Assembly: GCA_036960175.1 (NCBI GenBank)
Contig: JBALWH010000003.1
Location: 1 to 64,000 of the forward strand
Reading direction: 5' to 3'
DNA length: 64,000 nt
From: Motiliproteus sp036960175
GTDB lineage: Bacteria > Pseudomonadota > Gammaproteobacteria > Pseudomonadales > Balneatricaceae
A program made the position numbers and the translations under genes. Shown here piece by piece: positions 15,532 through 23,731 of this stretch (its first letter is position 1; each line of letters begins with the position of its first letter). A model generated the notes under the pieces. The model had not been told where the DNA came from. It searched no databases and was given only the letters and a program-made list of their open reading frames with translations.

Positions 15532-16119
15532 ATGAATAGCAATAATCCGATTCTGGACCAACCGCTACCGCAGCTATCTGCCACTATGCGACTTGCCGGA
15601 ATACTACGTAAATCACTGGATGCGCTCTATCTGGCCTGTGGCTATCTGGCGGCGTTATTCCTGCTGGCGATTCTCGCGGTCATTGTCGCGCAGATGATAT
15701 GCCGCTGGGCCGGACTACAGTTTCCGGGCTCAACCGCCTATGCCGGCTACTGCATGGCCGCATCATCCTTCTTTGGCCTGGCCTACACCCTCAATAAAAA
15801 CACCCATATCCGGGTCACCTTATTTATCTCCAAATTAGGCAGACGGAGTCGCCGAATTGCAGATTTATGGTGCCTGAGTGTTGCCCTTTATCTGGCGGGA
15901 TACCTGGCCTACTACGCCTGTAAGAACGTTTATATCTCGCAACTTATTCACGATATATCCCAAGGACAAGACGCTACGCCCTTGTGGATACCACAGCTGT
16001 CAGTGGCAGCAGGATCAGTGGTTTTTGCAATCTCACTAGCTGATCACTGGGTGCGTACCTTGTACAGCAAGGATCACGATTTCGATCCGATTATTCACAG
16101 TGATGGAGAGGATTTCTGA
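15532..16119 (+). CDS. TRAP transporter small permease (DctQ family)
   Basis: A 195-residue inner-membrane protein with four predicted membrane segments: GYLAALFLLAILAVIVAQMI, then YAGYCMAASSFFGLAYTL, VALYLAGYLAYYACK and LSVAAGSVVFAISLADH. The FPGSTAYAGYCMAASSFFGLAY and HIRVTLFISKL stretches are typical of DctQ. It partners with DctM and the periplasmic receptor in Na+-driven uptake. Its TGA stop overlaps the start codon of the next gene by one base (16119), so the two are translationally coupled. The gene begins after the attenuator at 15439. ATG 15532 lies after a weak purine stretch. Confidence 0.88.
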   Translation: MNSNNPILDQPLPQLSATMRLAGILRKSLDALYLACGYLAALFLLAILAVIVAQMICRWAGLQFPGSTAYAGYCMAASSFFGLAYTLNKNTHIRVTLFISKLGRRSRRIADLWCLSVALYLAGYLAYYACKNVYISQLIHDISQGQDATPLWIPQLSVAAGSVVFAISLADHWVRTLYSKDHDFDPIIHSDGEDF

Positions 16120-17432
16120 TGAACGAATTTATCGCCACAGGCATCTTCATATTTACCCTGTTCTTCCTACTCGGCAGTGGCGTCTGGATCGGCCTAGCGC
16201 TATTAGGCGTCGCCTACGTCGGCATGGAACTGTTCACCGTCCGCCCGGTGGGAGATGCCATGATCACCACCATCTGGGCCGCTTCTTCCGGTTGGTCGCT
16301 GACGGCTCTGCCGTTATTTATCTGGATGGGAGAGATTCTCTATCGAACCCGGTTATCGGAAGATATGTTCCGGGGGCTAGCCCCCTGGATGTCGGCGTTA
16401 CCCGGGGGTCTACTGCATACTAATGTTGTCGGCAGCACCATCTTTGCGGCAGTATCTGGTTCTTCCGCCGCCACCTTGACCACCGTGGGGAAAATGTCTA
16501 TCCCGGAGCTGCGCAAGCGCGGTTATCCCGATTTTATGATCTTAGGCACCCTGGTGGGCTCTGCCACTCTGGGATTGATGATTCCACCCTCACTAACCCT
16601 GATCGTTTACGGCGTGACCATCAATGAGTCGATCTCCAAGCTGTTTATGGCCGGTATCTTGCCGGGGATGACCCTAGCACTGCTGTTTATGGGCTATGTT
16701 GCAGCGTGGTCTTTCTTCCGAAAAGACCAAGTCCCTGATCCCGAACCATCCATGACCTTGATGGAACGGATACAGGAATCGCGTTTTCTTATCCCCGTGA
16801 TATTGCTGATCATGGTGGTCATCGGCTCCATCTATACCGGTACTGCAACAGCCACTGAATCTGCCGCCTTTGGTGTCGTCGGAGCACTAACGTTGGCCGC
16901 GTTCCAGGGTTCGCTGAAAATAGATACCTTTGTACAGAGTCTGCTGGGAGCGACCCGCACCTCTTGCATGATCGCGCTGATTTTGGCGGGCGCCGCATTC
17001 CTGGCCCTAGCGATGGGCTTTACCGGATTACCAGCAGTCGCCGCAGAATTCATCGCCTCATTGGAGCTGTCGACCTTATCGCTGATTCTCGCGCTGATGC
17101 TGTTTTATATCGTGCTGGGATGTTTCCTCGATGGCATTTCCTCGGTGGTACTGACCATGGCGGTGGTAGAACCCATGGTGCGTCAGGCCGGTATCGACCT
17201 GCTCTGGTTCGGTATCTTTATCGTGGTGGTGGTGGAGATGGCACAGATCACTCCGCCCATCGGCTTCAACCTGTTTGTGATGCAGGGCATGACCCGCAAA
17301 CCCATCGGCTATATCGCCCGAGCGGCCTTCCCGATGTTCCTGATTATGGTGGTGATGGTGGGAATCCTGATTATGTTCCCTGATCTGGCTACCTATCTGC
17401 CGGAAAACATGAGCCAGGGACCGTCCAGCTAA
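16119..17432 (+). CDS. TRAP transporter large permease (DctM family)
   Basis: A 437-residue membrane protein with about 12 membrane segments, the transport subunit of a TRAP system. Typical DctM motifs are the opening LFFLLGSGVWIGLALLGVAY, VVGSTIFAAVSGSSAATLTTVGKM, IPELRKRGYP, LGLMIPPSLTLIVYGV, a C-terminal FLDGISSVVLTM, and QITPPIGFNLFVMQGM. It moves substrate with a sodium gradient across the inner membrane. It starts at the ATG overlapping the DctQ stop (ATGA arrangement). A GC-rich hairpin without a T-run follows at 17443-17461, before the oxidase gene. Confidence 0.92.
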   Translation: MNEFIATGIFIFTLFFLLGSGVWIGLALLGVAYVGMELFTVRPVGDAMITTIWAASSGWSLTALPLFIWMGEILYRTRLSEDMFRGLAPWMSALPGGLLHTNVVGSTIFAAVSGSSAATLTTVGKMSIPELRKRGYPDFMILGTLVGSATLGLMIPPSLTLIVYGVTINESISKLFMAGILPGMTLALLFMGYVAAWSFFRKDQVPDPEPSMTLMERIQESRFLIPVILLIMVVIGSIYTGTATATESAAFGVVGALTLAAFQGSLKIDTFVQSLLGATRTSCMIALILAGAAFLALAMGFTGLPAVAAEFIASLELSTLSLILALMLFYIVLGCFLDGISSVVLTMAVVEPMVRQAGIDLLWFGIFIVVVVEMAQITPPIGFNLFVMQGMTRKPIGYIARAAFPMFLIMVVMVGILIMFPDLATYLPENMSQGPSS

Positions 17433-17442
17433 TAATCATTAC

Positions 17443-17461
17443 GGCCCGCCCGAAGCGGGCC
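17443..17461 (+). other. Intercistronic hairpin
   Basis: GGCCCGC-CCGAA-GCGGGCC between the DctM and oxidase genes. It has no U-tract, so it is more likely an mRNA-stabilising or processing structure than a terminator. Confidence 0.5.
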
Positions 17462-17520
17462 TGCGACACAAACACTGCAGATGGCGGAGCGATCCGGCGT
17501 CTGTGATTAGAGGTAATAAC

Positions 17521-18774
17521 ATGGATACTGAAACAAAAACTATCGATGTCACGGTGATCGGCGCCGGCATTATCGGCATTTCCTGCGCCCTGCAATTGCA
17601 GAAAAAAGGTTTAACGGTACGAGTAGTCGATCGCCTGCCACCGGGGGAAGGGACGTCTTTCGGAAATGCCGGAATCTTCGCCGAGTGCGGTTGTGTACCG
17701 GTTAACCTGCCAGGGTTCGCCTGGCAGATTCCGAAACTGATGTTGGACCCCACAGGGCCACTTTCGATACCCGGAAACTACCTACTCAAGGCGGCCCCAT
17801 GGGGACTTTCCTTTGTCTGGAATAGCCGTCGCAGTAAATTTGAAAAAGTCGCCGATGGGCTCAGTGCCCTGCTAAAAGACGCCACCCAGTTACATCTGCA
17901 ACAGGCAAAAGAAGCCGGTGCTGAACAATGGCTAACCGCCTCTCCCTACTACTATCTTTATCGCAATCGCCAACACTTCGATGGCGATGCCGTGGCATGG
18001 GAGGCACGCACTAAGCGCGGAGTGAGTTATGACCTGTTGGAAAACGAACAGGTGCATGAGGTAGAACCGGCCATCTCCAACGAATTTAAATTCATGGCTT
18101 CGCTACACAACCACGGCTTCGCCAGAAATCCCGAGCAGCTGGTAAAAGCCTTGGCTAAATCCTTCCAGGAAAAAGGCGGTGAAATTTTGTTACGCGAAGT
18201 GCGGGATATCGAATTCCACAATGGCCGCCCTTCTGCGTTAATCACCCATAAAGAACGTCTGCCCATCGACAAACTAGTGATTGCGGCTGGCGTATGGTCA
18301 CGCCAGCTTGCCGCAAAACTGGATCGAGAAGTGCCTCTGCAGTCAGAACGGGGCTATCACATAGAGGTCAGTGCCCCCGGAATTAAACTCAACAGTCCCG
18401 TGATGTTCGCCGAAGGCAAACTAGTCGCAACGCCGATGACTGGTGGCATACGCTTTGCGGGTCTGGTTGAGTTCGGAGGTCTAGAGGCAGAGCCCAATAC
18501 ACGCTTTGCCAGCCGGCTGCTGCACCATGCCAAAAAGCTGTTCCCTGAAATTGACACCCGTGATTATAAGGAATGGATGGGGCATCGGCCTTCACTACCG
18601 GATTCGTTACCGGTCATCGATCGCTCTCCGAACCATGACTCGGTTTACTACGCGTTTGGTCATCAACATATGGGGCTAACCATGGGTCCAAAAACCGGCC
18701 AATTAGTGGCTGAACTCGTGAGTAGTGGCAATAGCGAAATCGATCTGAGTCCCTACAGCATTGAGCGTTTTTAA
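17521..18774 (+). CDS. FAD-dependent oxidoreductase (D-amino acid dehydrogenase/DadA-like)
   Basis: A 417-residue flavoprotein of the DAO/DadA family. The N-terminal FAD motif is VTVIGAGIIGISCALQLQKK, followed by a GEGTSFGNAGIF stretch typical of DadA-like enzymes. The C-terminal part has MGHRPSLPDSLPVI and the FAD-binding HQHMGLTMGPKTGQLVAEL. ATG 17521, with AGAGGTAA upstream, is preferred over ATG 17503. Family members oxidise the alpha-carbon of D-amino acids, D-hydroxyproline, sarcosine or related imino acids and give imines. With RidA and TRAP genes upstream, the operon reads as import, oxidation and imine hydrolysis of one amino-acid-like substrate. Which substrate is not evident. Confidence 0.87.
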   Translation: MDTETKTIDVTVIGAGIIGISCALQLQKKGLTVRVVDRLPPGEGTSFGNAGIFAECGCVPVNLPGFAWQIPKLMLDPTGPLSIPGNYLLKAAPWGLSFVWNSRRSKFEKVADGLSALLKDATQLHLQQAKEAGAEQWLTASPYYYLYRNRQHFDGDAVAWEARTKRGVSYDLLENEQVHEVEPAISNEFKFMASLHNHGFARNPEQLVKALAKSFQEKGGEILLREVRDIEFHNGRPSALITHKERLPIDKLVIAAGVWSRQLAAKLDREVPLQSERGYHIEVSAPGIKLNSPVMFAEGKLVATPMTGGIRFAGLVEFGGLEAEPNTRFASRLLHHAKKLFPEIDTRDYKEWMGHRPSLPDSLPVIDRSPNHDSVYYAFGHQHMGLTMGPKTGQLVAELVSSGNSEIDLSPYSIERF

Positions 18775-18786
18775 AGATCCCTTACA

Positions 18787-18802
18787 GCGCCCCACGGGGC
18801 GC
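18787..18802 (+). terminator. Terminator-like hairpin after the oxidase gene
   Basis: GCGCCCCACGGGGCGC, 12 bases after the stop codon, followed only by GCAGATTTCC. The stem is strong but the T-run is weak. It also lies at the end of the convergent symporter locus and could serve both strands. Confidence 0.5.
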
Positions 18803-18832
18803 GCAGATTTCCTAACAAACGCTTTGCCCTGG

Positions 18833-18934
18833 TTAGGATTTGCGGAAAAAGTCATAGGCCAGAACGGCCACAGCAAATGCGCTGAAGATAGATAAAAAGG
18901 ATATCCCGTAGATTGCCAGCTCATACCAATGCAT
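18833..18934 (-). CDS. 33-residue membrane protein, partner of the symporter
   Basis: A short frame read MHWYELAIYGISFLSIFSAF then AVAVLAYDFFRKS, a single membrane helix with a short positive tail. Its ATG lies four bases after the symporter stop codon, and GAGGGAGG in the end of the symporter gene is a strong ribosome-binding site, so the two are clearly one transcription and translation unit. Short single-helix proteins encoded directly after sodium:solute symporters are known as symporter small accessory proteins; by analogy it may stabilise or modulate the transporter. It is easily missed in automatic annotation because of its length. Confidence 0.7.
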   Translation of the reverse strand: MHWYELAIYGISFLSIFSAFAVAVLAYDFFRKS

Positions 18935-18938
18935 CCCC

Positions 18939-20348
18939 TCAGCCTCCCTCAGCAGTTGCTTGCAACAGGGGTTTCGGAAACAACCGGTAGACTGTCGTAA
19001 ATACCAGCAGATTGGTAATCACCCCGGCAATTAATGCCGATAGTCCGGTCAGTTGTTGTAGCTCCAGAGGCCCCCATTTCCAAAAAATCGTCACCAGCGC
19101 GCCAGCCAACATGGCCCATAAAGCAGCTCGACTGCAGCTTAGGTCAAACAGTACCGCCAGCAGGAAAGGTATCAGCACCGTGGGCGCCCAGAGTGCATAA
19201 CTGAGCAGCAAGGCATCAATAATCGAGGTGGCATAGAGCGCAAAAACCACCGCGCCGGCACCAATAACAAGCGTCACTACCCGTTCAATCCATAAGCGCT
19301 GTCGCTCTTCGACATCAGGATTGATAAAACTCTGGTAGATGTCCCGGACGAAAACAACAGCAGATGAGTTCAGGTATGAGTCTGCGGTCGACATAACCAC
19401 GGCCAGCAACGTGGCCAATACCAACCCGGTAATACCAATGGGTAAGGCACTGCGGATCAATTCCGGCAACGCTCTATCGGGGCTGATATCGGGGAACAAC
19501 ACCAGCGCAACCAAACCAATAGTGGCGCTGATAAAATAAAAGACGAAACCAAAACCACCCGCTAGGGTGTAGCCGATTTTGGCGTGACGGGAATCTGGCG
19601 CAGCCAGTGCGCGCTGAGTATAGGGAGGGACCAGGGTTTCCCCCAGCAGGTAGGCGATAAAGATACTGATAAACAGACCGATGCTGTAGTCCCCCATCAT
19701 GCTGAAATGGGCATCGGGTAAGCGTTGGATCAAGGCTTCGGCGCCGCCCACCTGTTGTACACCGATCATCAAGGTCAGGGGGATAAATAGCGCCAACATA
19801 ATAAATTGTAAAACATCGGTCTGGATCACCGCCCACATGCCACCAAGAGTGGAGTACAGCAGTACCACGGCCATACCGAGCATGATGCCGGTGCTGACAT
19901 CGATGCCGGTAATAGCATTAAATACCGTGCCTATAGCCAGCGCCTGTGCGCCCAGTATGCCGATGCAGTAAATCAGTGAGAACAGTCCGGTAAACAACCG
20001 CGCGGGGGCGCCAAAGTGGTGGGCCATAATATCCCCCACGGTGTGGGCACCAATATAGCGTTTTAGCTTAGGCGCAATATATAGCCCAGCCAGAACTGTC
20101 GCTAAAGGAAAGGCACTGGCCGCAAACATAAAGACATAGCCTTCGGTGAAAGACTTGCCTGCTCGTCCTATAGAAGCACCACCACCCAGAAAAGAAGCCG
20201 ATAGTGTGGCAAATAAAATGGGCCAAGTGATGCGGTTACCGGCAACGGCGAAGTCATCGCTAGACTTAACCTGTCGCGAACTCAAGTAACCGATAACGAC
20301 CAGTAGCACGAAGTAAGCAGCCAGTCCGATCAGATCTAGAACATGCAT
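18939..20348 (-). CDS. Sodium:solute symporter (SSS family)
   Basis: A 469-residue transporter with about 13 membrane helices and the LeuT-like fold. Typical elements are YFVLLVVIGYLSSRQVKSSDDF near the N-terminus, LFATLSASFLGGGASIGRAG in the first core helix, YSTLGGMWAVIQTDVLQF, and VMSTADSYLNSSAVVFVRDIY, which carries the sodium-site serine/threonine residues. The closest known functions in the family are uptake of proline, pantothenate, acetate or other small carboxylates. It faces the TRAP/oxidase operon, so the substrate may be related. A 33-residue membrane protein is encoded immediately downstream, and two direct repeats lie upstream at 20406-20441. Confidence 0.9.
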   Translation of the reverse strand: MHVLDLIGLAAYFVLLVVIGYLSSRQVKSSDDFAVAGNRITWPILFATLSASFLGGGASIGRAGKSFTEGYVFMFAASAFPLATVLAGLYIAPKLKRYIGAHTVGDIMAHHFGAPARLFTGLFSLIYCIGILGAQALAIGTVFNAITGIDVSTGIMLGMAVVLLYSTLGGMWAVIQTDVLQFIMLALFIPLTLMIGVQQVGGAEALIQRLPDAHFSMMGDYSIGLFISIFIAYLLGETLVPPYTQRALAAPDSRHAKIGYTLAGGFGFVFYFISATIGLVALVLFPDISPDRALPELIRSALPIGITGLVLATLLAVVMSTADSYLNSSAVVFVRDIYQSFINPDVEERQRLWIERVVTLVIGAGAVVFALYATSIIDALLLSYALWAPTVLIPFLLAVLFDLSCSRAALWAMLAGALVTIFWKWGPLELQQLTGLSALIAGVITNLLVFTTVYRLFPKPLLQATAEGG

Positions 20349-20405
20349 TTAGATGCCTTGTTATTATTTTTAGGTGCACGCACAAGTATCCTGATGCCTC
20401 TAACT

Positions 20406-20441
20406 CAAGTCCAGAGTATCAAGCCCAAGTCCAGAGCATCA
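20406..20441. repeat. Direct repeat upstream of the symporter gene
   Basis: CAAGTCCAGAGTATCA (20406-20421) and CAAGTCCAGAGCATCA (20426-20441) differ by one base and are 20 bp apart, about two helical turns, 58 to 93 bases before the symporter start. This could be a tandem regulator site. Confidence 0.45.
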
Positions 20442-20531
20442 CGGCCAATGAAATGACAATTCAAACGCGCATAGAAACAACCCAGCGCGGGGTATTTATA
20501 TTGACATAGTGACTGCTGTTACAACGTCATA

Positions 20532-20819
20532 TCAGGATACTTTGACCCGTACGATATTCATGACTTCCATCTCAAACCCGGCTACTAGCTCTGTACCGCT
20601 GTAATAGGTCAGGTTCACTCGCTGACCTTTCAAGTTTTTGTAGAGCTGTTTGCGACGGTATTTAAAGGGCACGTCGCAGCCTTCAATCATCAGAGTATTG
20701 GTAAACCAGTCACCAGACTCCCGTTGTACATGAGATGTCACGCGGCGCTCGTCCGAATGCACCAGATCTTTATGTTTTTTGGTCAACGCTTCCGGCGCTG
20801 ACTTGACCGTTTTCTTCAA
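20532..20819 (-). CDS. Conserved hypothetical small basic protein
   Basis: A 95-residue, lysine/arginine-rich soluble protein. The first 30 residues are charged (KKTVKSAPEALTKKHKDLVH) and may be disordered. The rest has alternating hydrophobic and polar residues (DWFTNTLMIEGCDVPFKYRR, LYKNLKGQRVNLTYYSG, LVAGFEMEVMNIVRVKV) suggesting a small beta barrel, perhaps OB- or SH3-like. I do not recognise the family. It is monocistronic, downstream of an unrelated gene on its own strand, and lies beside the bufferin operon with divergent orientation. There is no signal peptide and no metal motif apart from one cysteine. Confidence 0.6.
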   Translation of the reverse strand: MKKTVKSAPEALTKKHKDLVHSDERRVTSHVQRESGDWFTNTLMIEGCDVPFKYRRKQLYKNLKGQRVNLTYYSGTELVAGFEMEVMNIVRVKVS

Positions 20820-21183
20820 TTGTTTTCACTCTTTCAGTCATAACGATATGCCCTGTGCTACTGCCATTAGAACACGATAAGCACTAATCCCCGAGTGCCG
20901 TTACCATGGTAAGGCGCGACTTAAGGCGAATCATGGCCAGCGAAAACTCATCCACTCATCGTCATAAACCCGACACCAGAGCGACTAGCTGGTTTGCATC
21001 TTAAAATATTTATATAAATTTAATTCCAATAATTACAATCAGTTAAATACCAATCCGACTAAGAATCATAGCTTTATGATAATTATTTTGAATCCGCCTC
21101 GAAATTGCCTGCGTATAGATTCCTGAACGCGATATTTACCGCGTCTTAAAAAACCAAACTGACACTATATACAGGTGAAAATC
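20820..21183. other. Intergenic region between a small hypothetical gene and the bufferin operon
   Basis: A 364-bp divergent control region. It holds a perfect 12-bp palindrome TTACCATGGTAA (20901-20912) and a very AT-rich stretch (about 21000-21080) that could act as an upstream promoter element. No gene, RNA or clear sigma-70 or ECF promoter was assigned with confidence. Confidence 0.4.
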
Positions 21184-21447
21184 ATGAAAAAACAAAACAT
21201 TGCAACCGCTGCCGTCATCTCCGGAATCATCGCTATGGGCGCTTCACTGATCACTGCTCCTGCCCTGGCTGCGGGTGACAAGGAAAAATGCTACGGCGTC
21301 GCTGCTGCCGGTAAGAACGATTGTGCGACTAAGATGGGTTCCTGTGCCGGCACCTCTAAGATGGACCATCAGGCAGATGCCTTCCTGGCCGTTCCTAAGG
21401 GCATGTGTGGAAAGCTGGCTGGCGGCAGTCTGACGCCTAAGTCTTAA
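21184..21447 (+). CDS. bufA1: BufA1-type bufferin precursor (DUF2282)
   Basis: An 87-residue secreted peptide precursor. A signal peptide (MKKQNIATAAVIS... ending TAPALAA) leads to a short mature region with four cysteines in the order EKCYGV, NDCAT, GSCAG and GMCGK. This is the layout of DUF2282 proteins, recently named bufferins: periplasmic peptides whose cysteines are converted to heterocycles by a partner multinuclear iron oxidase and which then bind copper. ATG 21184 with AGGTGA upstream is preferred to GTG 21175. The partner genes bufB and bufC follow on the same strand after a hairpin at 21464-21497. It probably acts as a copper sponge in the periplasm. Confidence 0.9.
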   Translation: MKKQNIATAAVISGIIAMGASLITAPALAAGDKEKCYGVAAAGKNDCATKMGSCAGTSKMDHQADAFLAVPKGMCGKLAGGSLTPKS

Positions 21448-21463
21448 TCCCTGCTGGTGGGCA

Positions 21464-21500
21464 GCGGTTGCCTCGTTCGAATAGATCGAGCAACCGCTTT
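21464..21500 (+). terminator. Attenuator hairpin between bufA1 and bufB
   Basis: GCGGTTGCCTCG (21464-21475) pairs perfectly with CGAGCAACCGC (21487-21497), apart from one bulge, followed by TTT. Its placement after the structural peptide gene suggests partial termination, so that precursor exceeds modifying enzymes. Confidence 0.6.
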
Positions 21501-21597
21501 AAGCCACACCCTTAATCTGCTCTCTCGACTATTAACTCTATCCGATTCTTCTAGCAACTGATTCTTGCAACCTCCAACTTTTCGGTGAAGGCATCTT

Positions 21598-22458
21598 ATG
21601 AGCGACACACAAACAATCCTCCCACAAGCCATCGGCATTGGACTTCGTTCGCCTCACTTCCAGCAAGTGCTAGAGCAACACCCTGATGCGGATTGGCTCG
21701 AGATTCACAGTGAGAATTTCTTCAATCCTGCAAGCGCGCAACGACTTATTCTTGATCAGATAGCCCCTCAGTACCCTCTCAGTTTTCACGGTATCGGCCT
21801 GTCATTGGGTTCGACAGACCCGCTCAATAGTGACCACCTAAAGCAACTGAAGGCGCTAGTTGACTGCTACAGCCCGGCTCTTATATCTGAACATTTAAGC
21901 TGGAGTTCGGTGAGTGGACAATATTTTAACGATCTACTGCCTATCCCCTATACCAGCGAGAGCCTTTTGCATTTCAGCGACCGGGTCAAACAGGTACAGG
22001 ATTATCTGGGCAGAAACCTGCTGATAGAAAACCCGACTGCCTATCTGAGTTTTGACCATAGTGAATTTACCGAAGCTGAGTTTCTGGCCGAGCTACAGCA
22101 TCGCAGTGGTTGTGACTTACTGCTGGATCTCAACAATATCTACGTCAATAGCATTAACCTCGGCATGAACCTTAGTAACTATCTGGAAACAATTCCCGTT
22201 GCTGCGGTTAAAGAGATTCATCTCGCTGGATTTACCCGCCAACAGCTAGATAGCGGCGAGATTCTGATCGACACCCATGGCAGCCGCGTATCCGATCCGG
22301 TATGGAGCCTATTCTGCGCATACCGCCAGCGCTGCCAGGCTCCCGCTTTAATTGAATGGGATACTGATATCCCGGCGCTATCGGTACTAATGGAAGAAGC
22401 CGATAAGGCGCGCGAGTATCAGCAGATGAGCTCTGACTGGCAGAGGGTAAGTGCATGA
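21598..22458 (+). CDS. bufB: BufB-type multinuclear iron oxidase (MNIO, DUF692)
   Basis: A 286-residue TIM-barrel enzyme of the DUF692/MNIO family. Expected iron-binding positions are visible in WLEIHSENFF, SFHGIGLSLG, LISEHLSW, LIENPTAYL, LLDLNNIYVN, EIHLAGF and IDTHGSRVSD, rich in His, Glu, Asn and Asp as in characterised members. In bufferin systems this enzyme modifies cysteines of the precursor to thiooxazole-type groups that bind copper, using a mixed-valent iron cluster and oxygen. AAGGCATCTT precedes ATG 21598. It overlaps bufC by four bases (ATGA), so the pair is translationally coupled. It is full length for the family. Confidence 0.92.
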   Translation: MSDTQTILPQAIGIGLRSPHFQQVLEQHPDADWLEIHSENFFNPASAQRLILDQIAPQYPLSFHGIGLSLGSTDPLNSDHLKQLKALVDCYSPALISEHLSWSSVSGQYFNDLLPIPYTSESLLHFSDRVKQVQDYLGRNLLIENPTAYLSFDHSEFTEAEFLAELQHRSGCDLLLDLNNIYVNSINLGMNLSNYLETIPVAAVKEIHLAGFTRQQLDSGEILIDTHGSRVSDPVWSLFCAYRQRCQAPALIEWDTDIPALSVLMEEADKAREYQQMSSDWQRVSA

Positions 22459-23216
22459 ACCTTGCGCAGACACAGGCCGAGTTTTCCCGCAGCCTACTAG
22501 GCGGCAGCACCTCACCGATCAACTTGGCCATCAGCGGGCCTGCCCCGGCGCAACAATTACTGCAGCTGTATCGCAATAATTTTGTGATCAGTCTCACTGA
22601 AATGCTGGAGGCGGTGTTCCCTGTTACTAAACGGCTGGTGGGGGAAGAGTTTTTTCTGCAACTCTCAAAGGCCTATATTTTAGCCTGTCCGTTACGACAG
22701 GCCGCTATCGAATCTTACGGGCAAGGCTTCCCCGACTTTATCGACAACTGCCCGCAAACCGACTCCCTGCCCTACCTATCAGCTATGGCCCAGTTGGAAT
22801 GGAACCTAGAACAAGCGAAGGCCTGTACGTTGAAGGAAAATTTCCCTTTCCAGCAACTCAGCGAAGTTCCCCAAACATTGCAGTCCAGCATCAGCTTTAC
22901 CCTGGCGACCGGCAGCCAATTCATGCATTCAGAATTCCCCGTCTTTTCCATCTGGAAGGCCGTTCAGCAACAACAGTTTGAAGGCCTGGATATGGGCCAG
23001 AGTGAACGTCTGATTATTGTTCCCAGGCCAGTAGAAAGCGCCGAGTTGGTCCTGCTATCTGAACCCCAATTTAGATTGCTGGCGGCTTTTAGAGACAAGC
23101 AACCGCTATCCGAACTCACACTGCCGCCAGACTTTCAGGAGCTGCTCAGCGGGTGGATAAGCGCTGGAATAATTTCTGGTTTTGAACTGATTACCGAGGA
23201 GATCAAACATGATTAG
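22455..23216 (+). CDS. bufC: BufC-type MNIO partner protein (DUF2063 N-terminal domain)
   Basis: A 253-residue protein beginning with a DUF2063 (HvfC-like) DNA-binding-related helical domain: LAQTQAEFSRSLLGG, LLQLYRNNFVISLTEMLEAVFP, KRLVGEEFFLQLSKAYI. The remainder is the winged-helix-like recognition region typical of MNIO partners. In known MNIO systems this subunit recognises the precursor peptide and presents it to the oxidase. It overlaps bufB by four bases upstream and the DoxX gene by eight bases downstream, so the three are a tight translational unit. Its role here is to guide BufA1 modification. Confidence 0.87.
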   Translation: MNLAQTQAEFSRSLLGGSTSPINLAISGPAPAQQLLQLYRNNFVISLTEMLEAVFPVTKRLVGEEFFLQLSKAYILACPLRQAAIESYGQGFPDFIDNCPQTDSLPYLSAMAQLEWNLEQAKACTLKENFPFQQLSEVPQTLQSSISFTLATGSQFMHSEFPVFSIWKAVQQQQFEGLDMGQSERLIIVPRPVESAELVLLSEPQFRLLAAFRDKQPLSELTLPPDFQELLSGWISAGIISGFELITEEIKHD

Positions 23217-23688
23217 CCGACTATTGAACTACTATGACTCTGCTACCGAGCAGTTGCAGCGTTGGCTAATGCCATTACTATTGTTGATGGTACGACTACT
23301 GGCCGCCGAGGCATTTTTTAAGGCCGGTCAGGTGAAGATAGCCAACTGGGACAGCACCCTGTTCTTGTTTGAATACGAATATCAGGTGCCGATCCTACCC
23401 TTTGAAGTAGCGGCATTATTGGCCACTGCGGTCGAGCTATGTTTACCACCACTACTGGCACTGGGGTTATTCAGCCGCCCCCTGGCCCTAGTACTCTTTG
23501 GTTTCAACGCGATGGCCGTTATCTCCTACCCGGTTCTCTGGGAACAAGGATTTCTGGATCACCAGCTATGGGGACTGATGTTACTAGTTACGCTGATGAT
23601 GGGATCAGGACCGCTATCGGTCGATCATTGGCTACGGCGTTGGTTTGATTGCAGATTAATGGCGGATGGTGCCATGAAAGCCCAGTAG
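23209..23688 (+). CDS. DoxX family membrane protein of the bufferin operon
   Basis: A 159-residue inner-membrane protein with four predicted helices. It begins with a short amphipathic segment, followed by PLLLLMVRLLAAEAFFKAGQVKIANW, which is the DoxX signature region, then FEVAALLATAVELCLPPLLALGLF and LALVLFGFNAMAVISY. DoxX-like proteins often sit at the end of bufferin operons, where they may move electrons or quinones for the modification, but this has not been fixed. The start ATG overlaps the end of bufC by eight bases. No cysteines suggest metal binding. Confidence 0.87.
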   Translation: MISRLLNYYDSATEQLQRWLMPLLLLMVRLLAAEAFFKAGQVKIANWDSTLFLFEYEYQVPILPFEVAALLATAVELCLPPLLALGLFSRPLALVLFGFNAMAVISYPVLWEQGFLDHQLWGLMLLVTLMMGSGPLSVDHWLRRWFDCRLMADGAMKAQ

Positions 23689-23731
23689 CACTGGCTTTAT
23701 ACAAAGGATAAGGCCTGCAGAGGAGCAAAAA

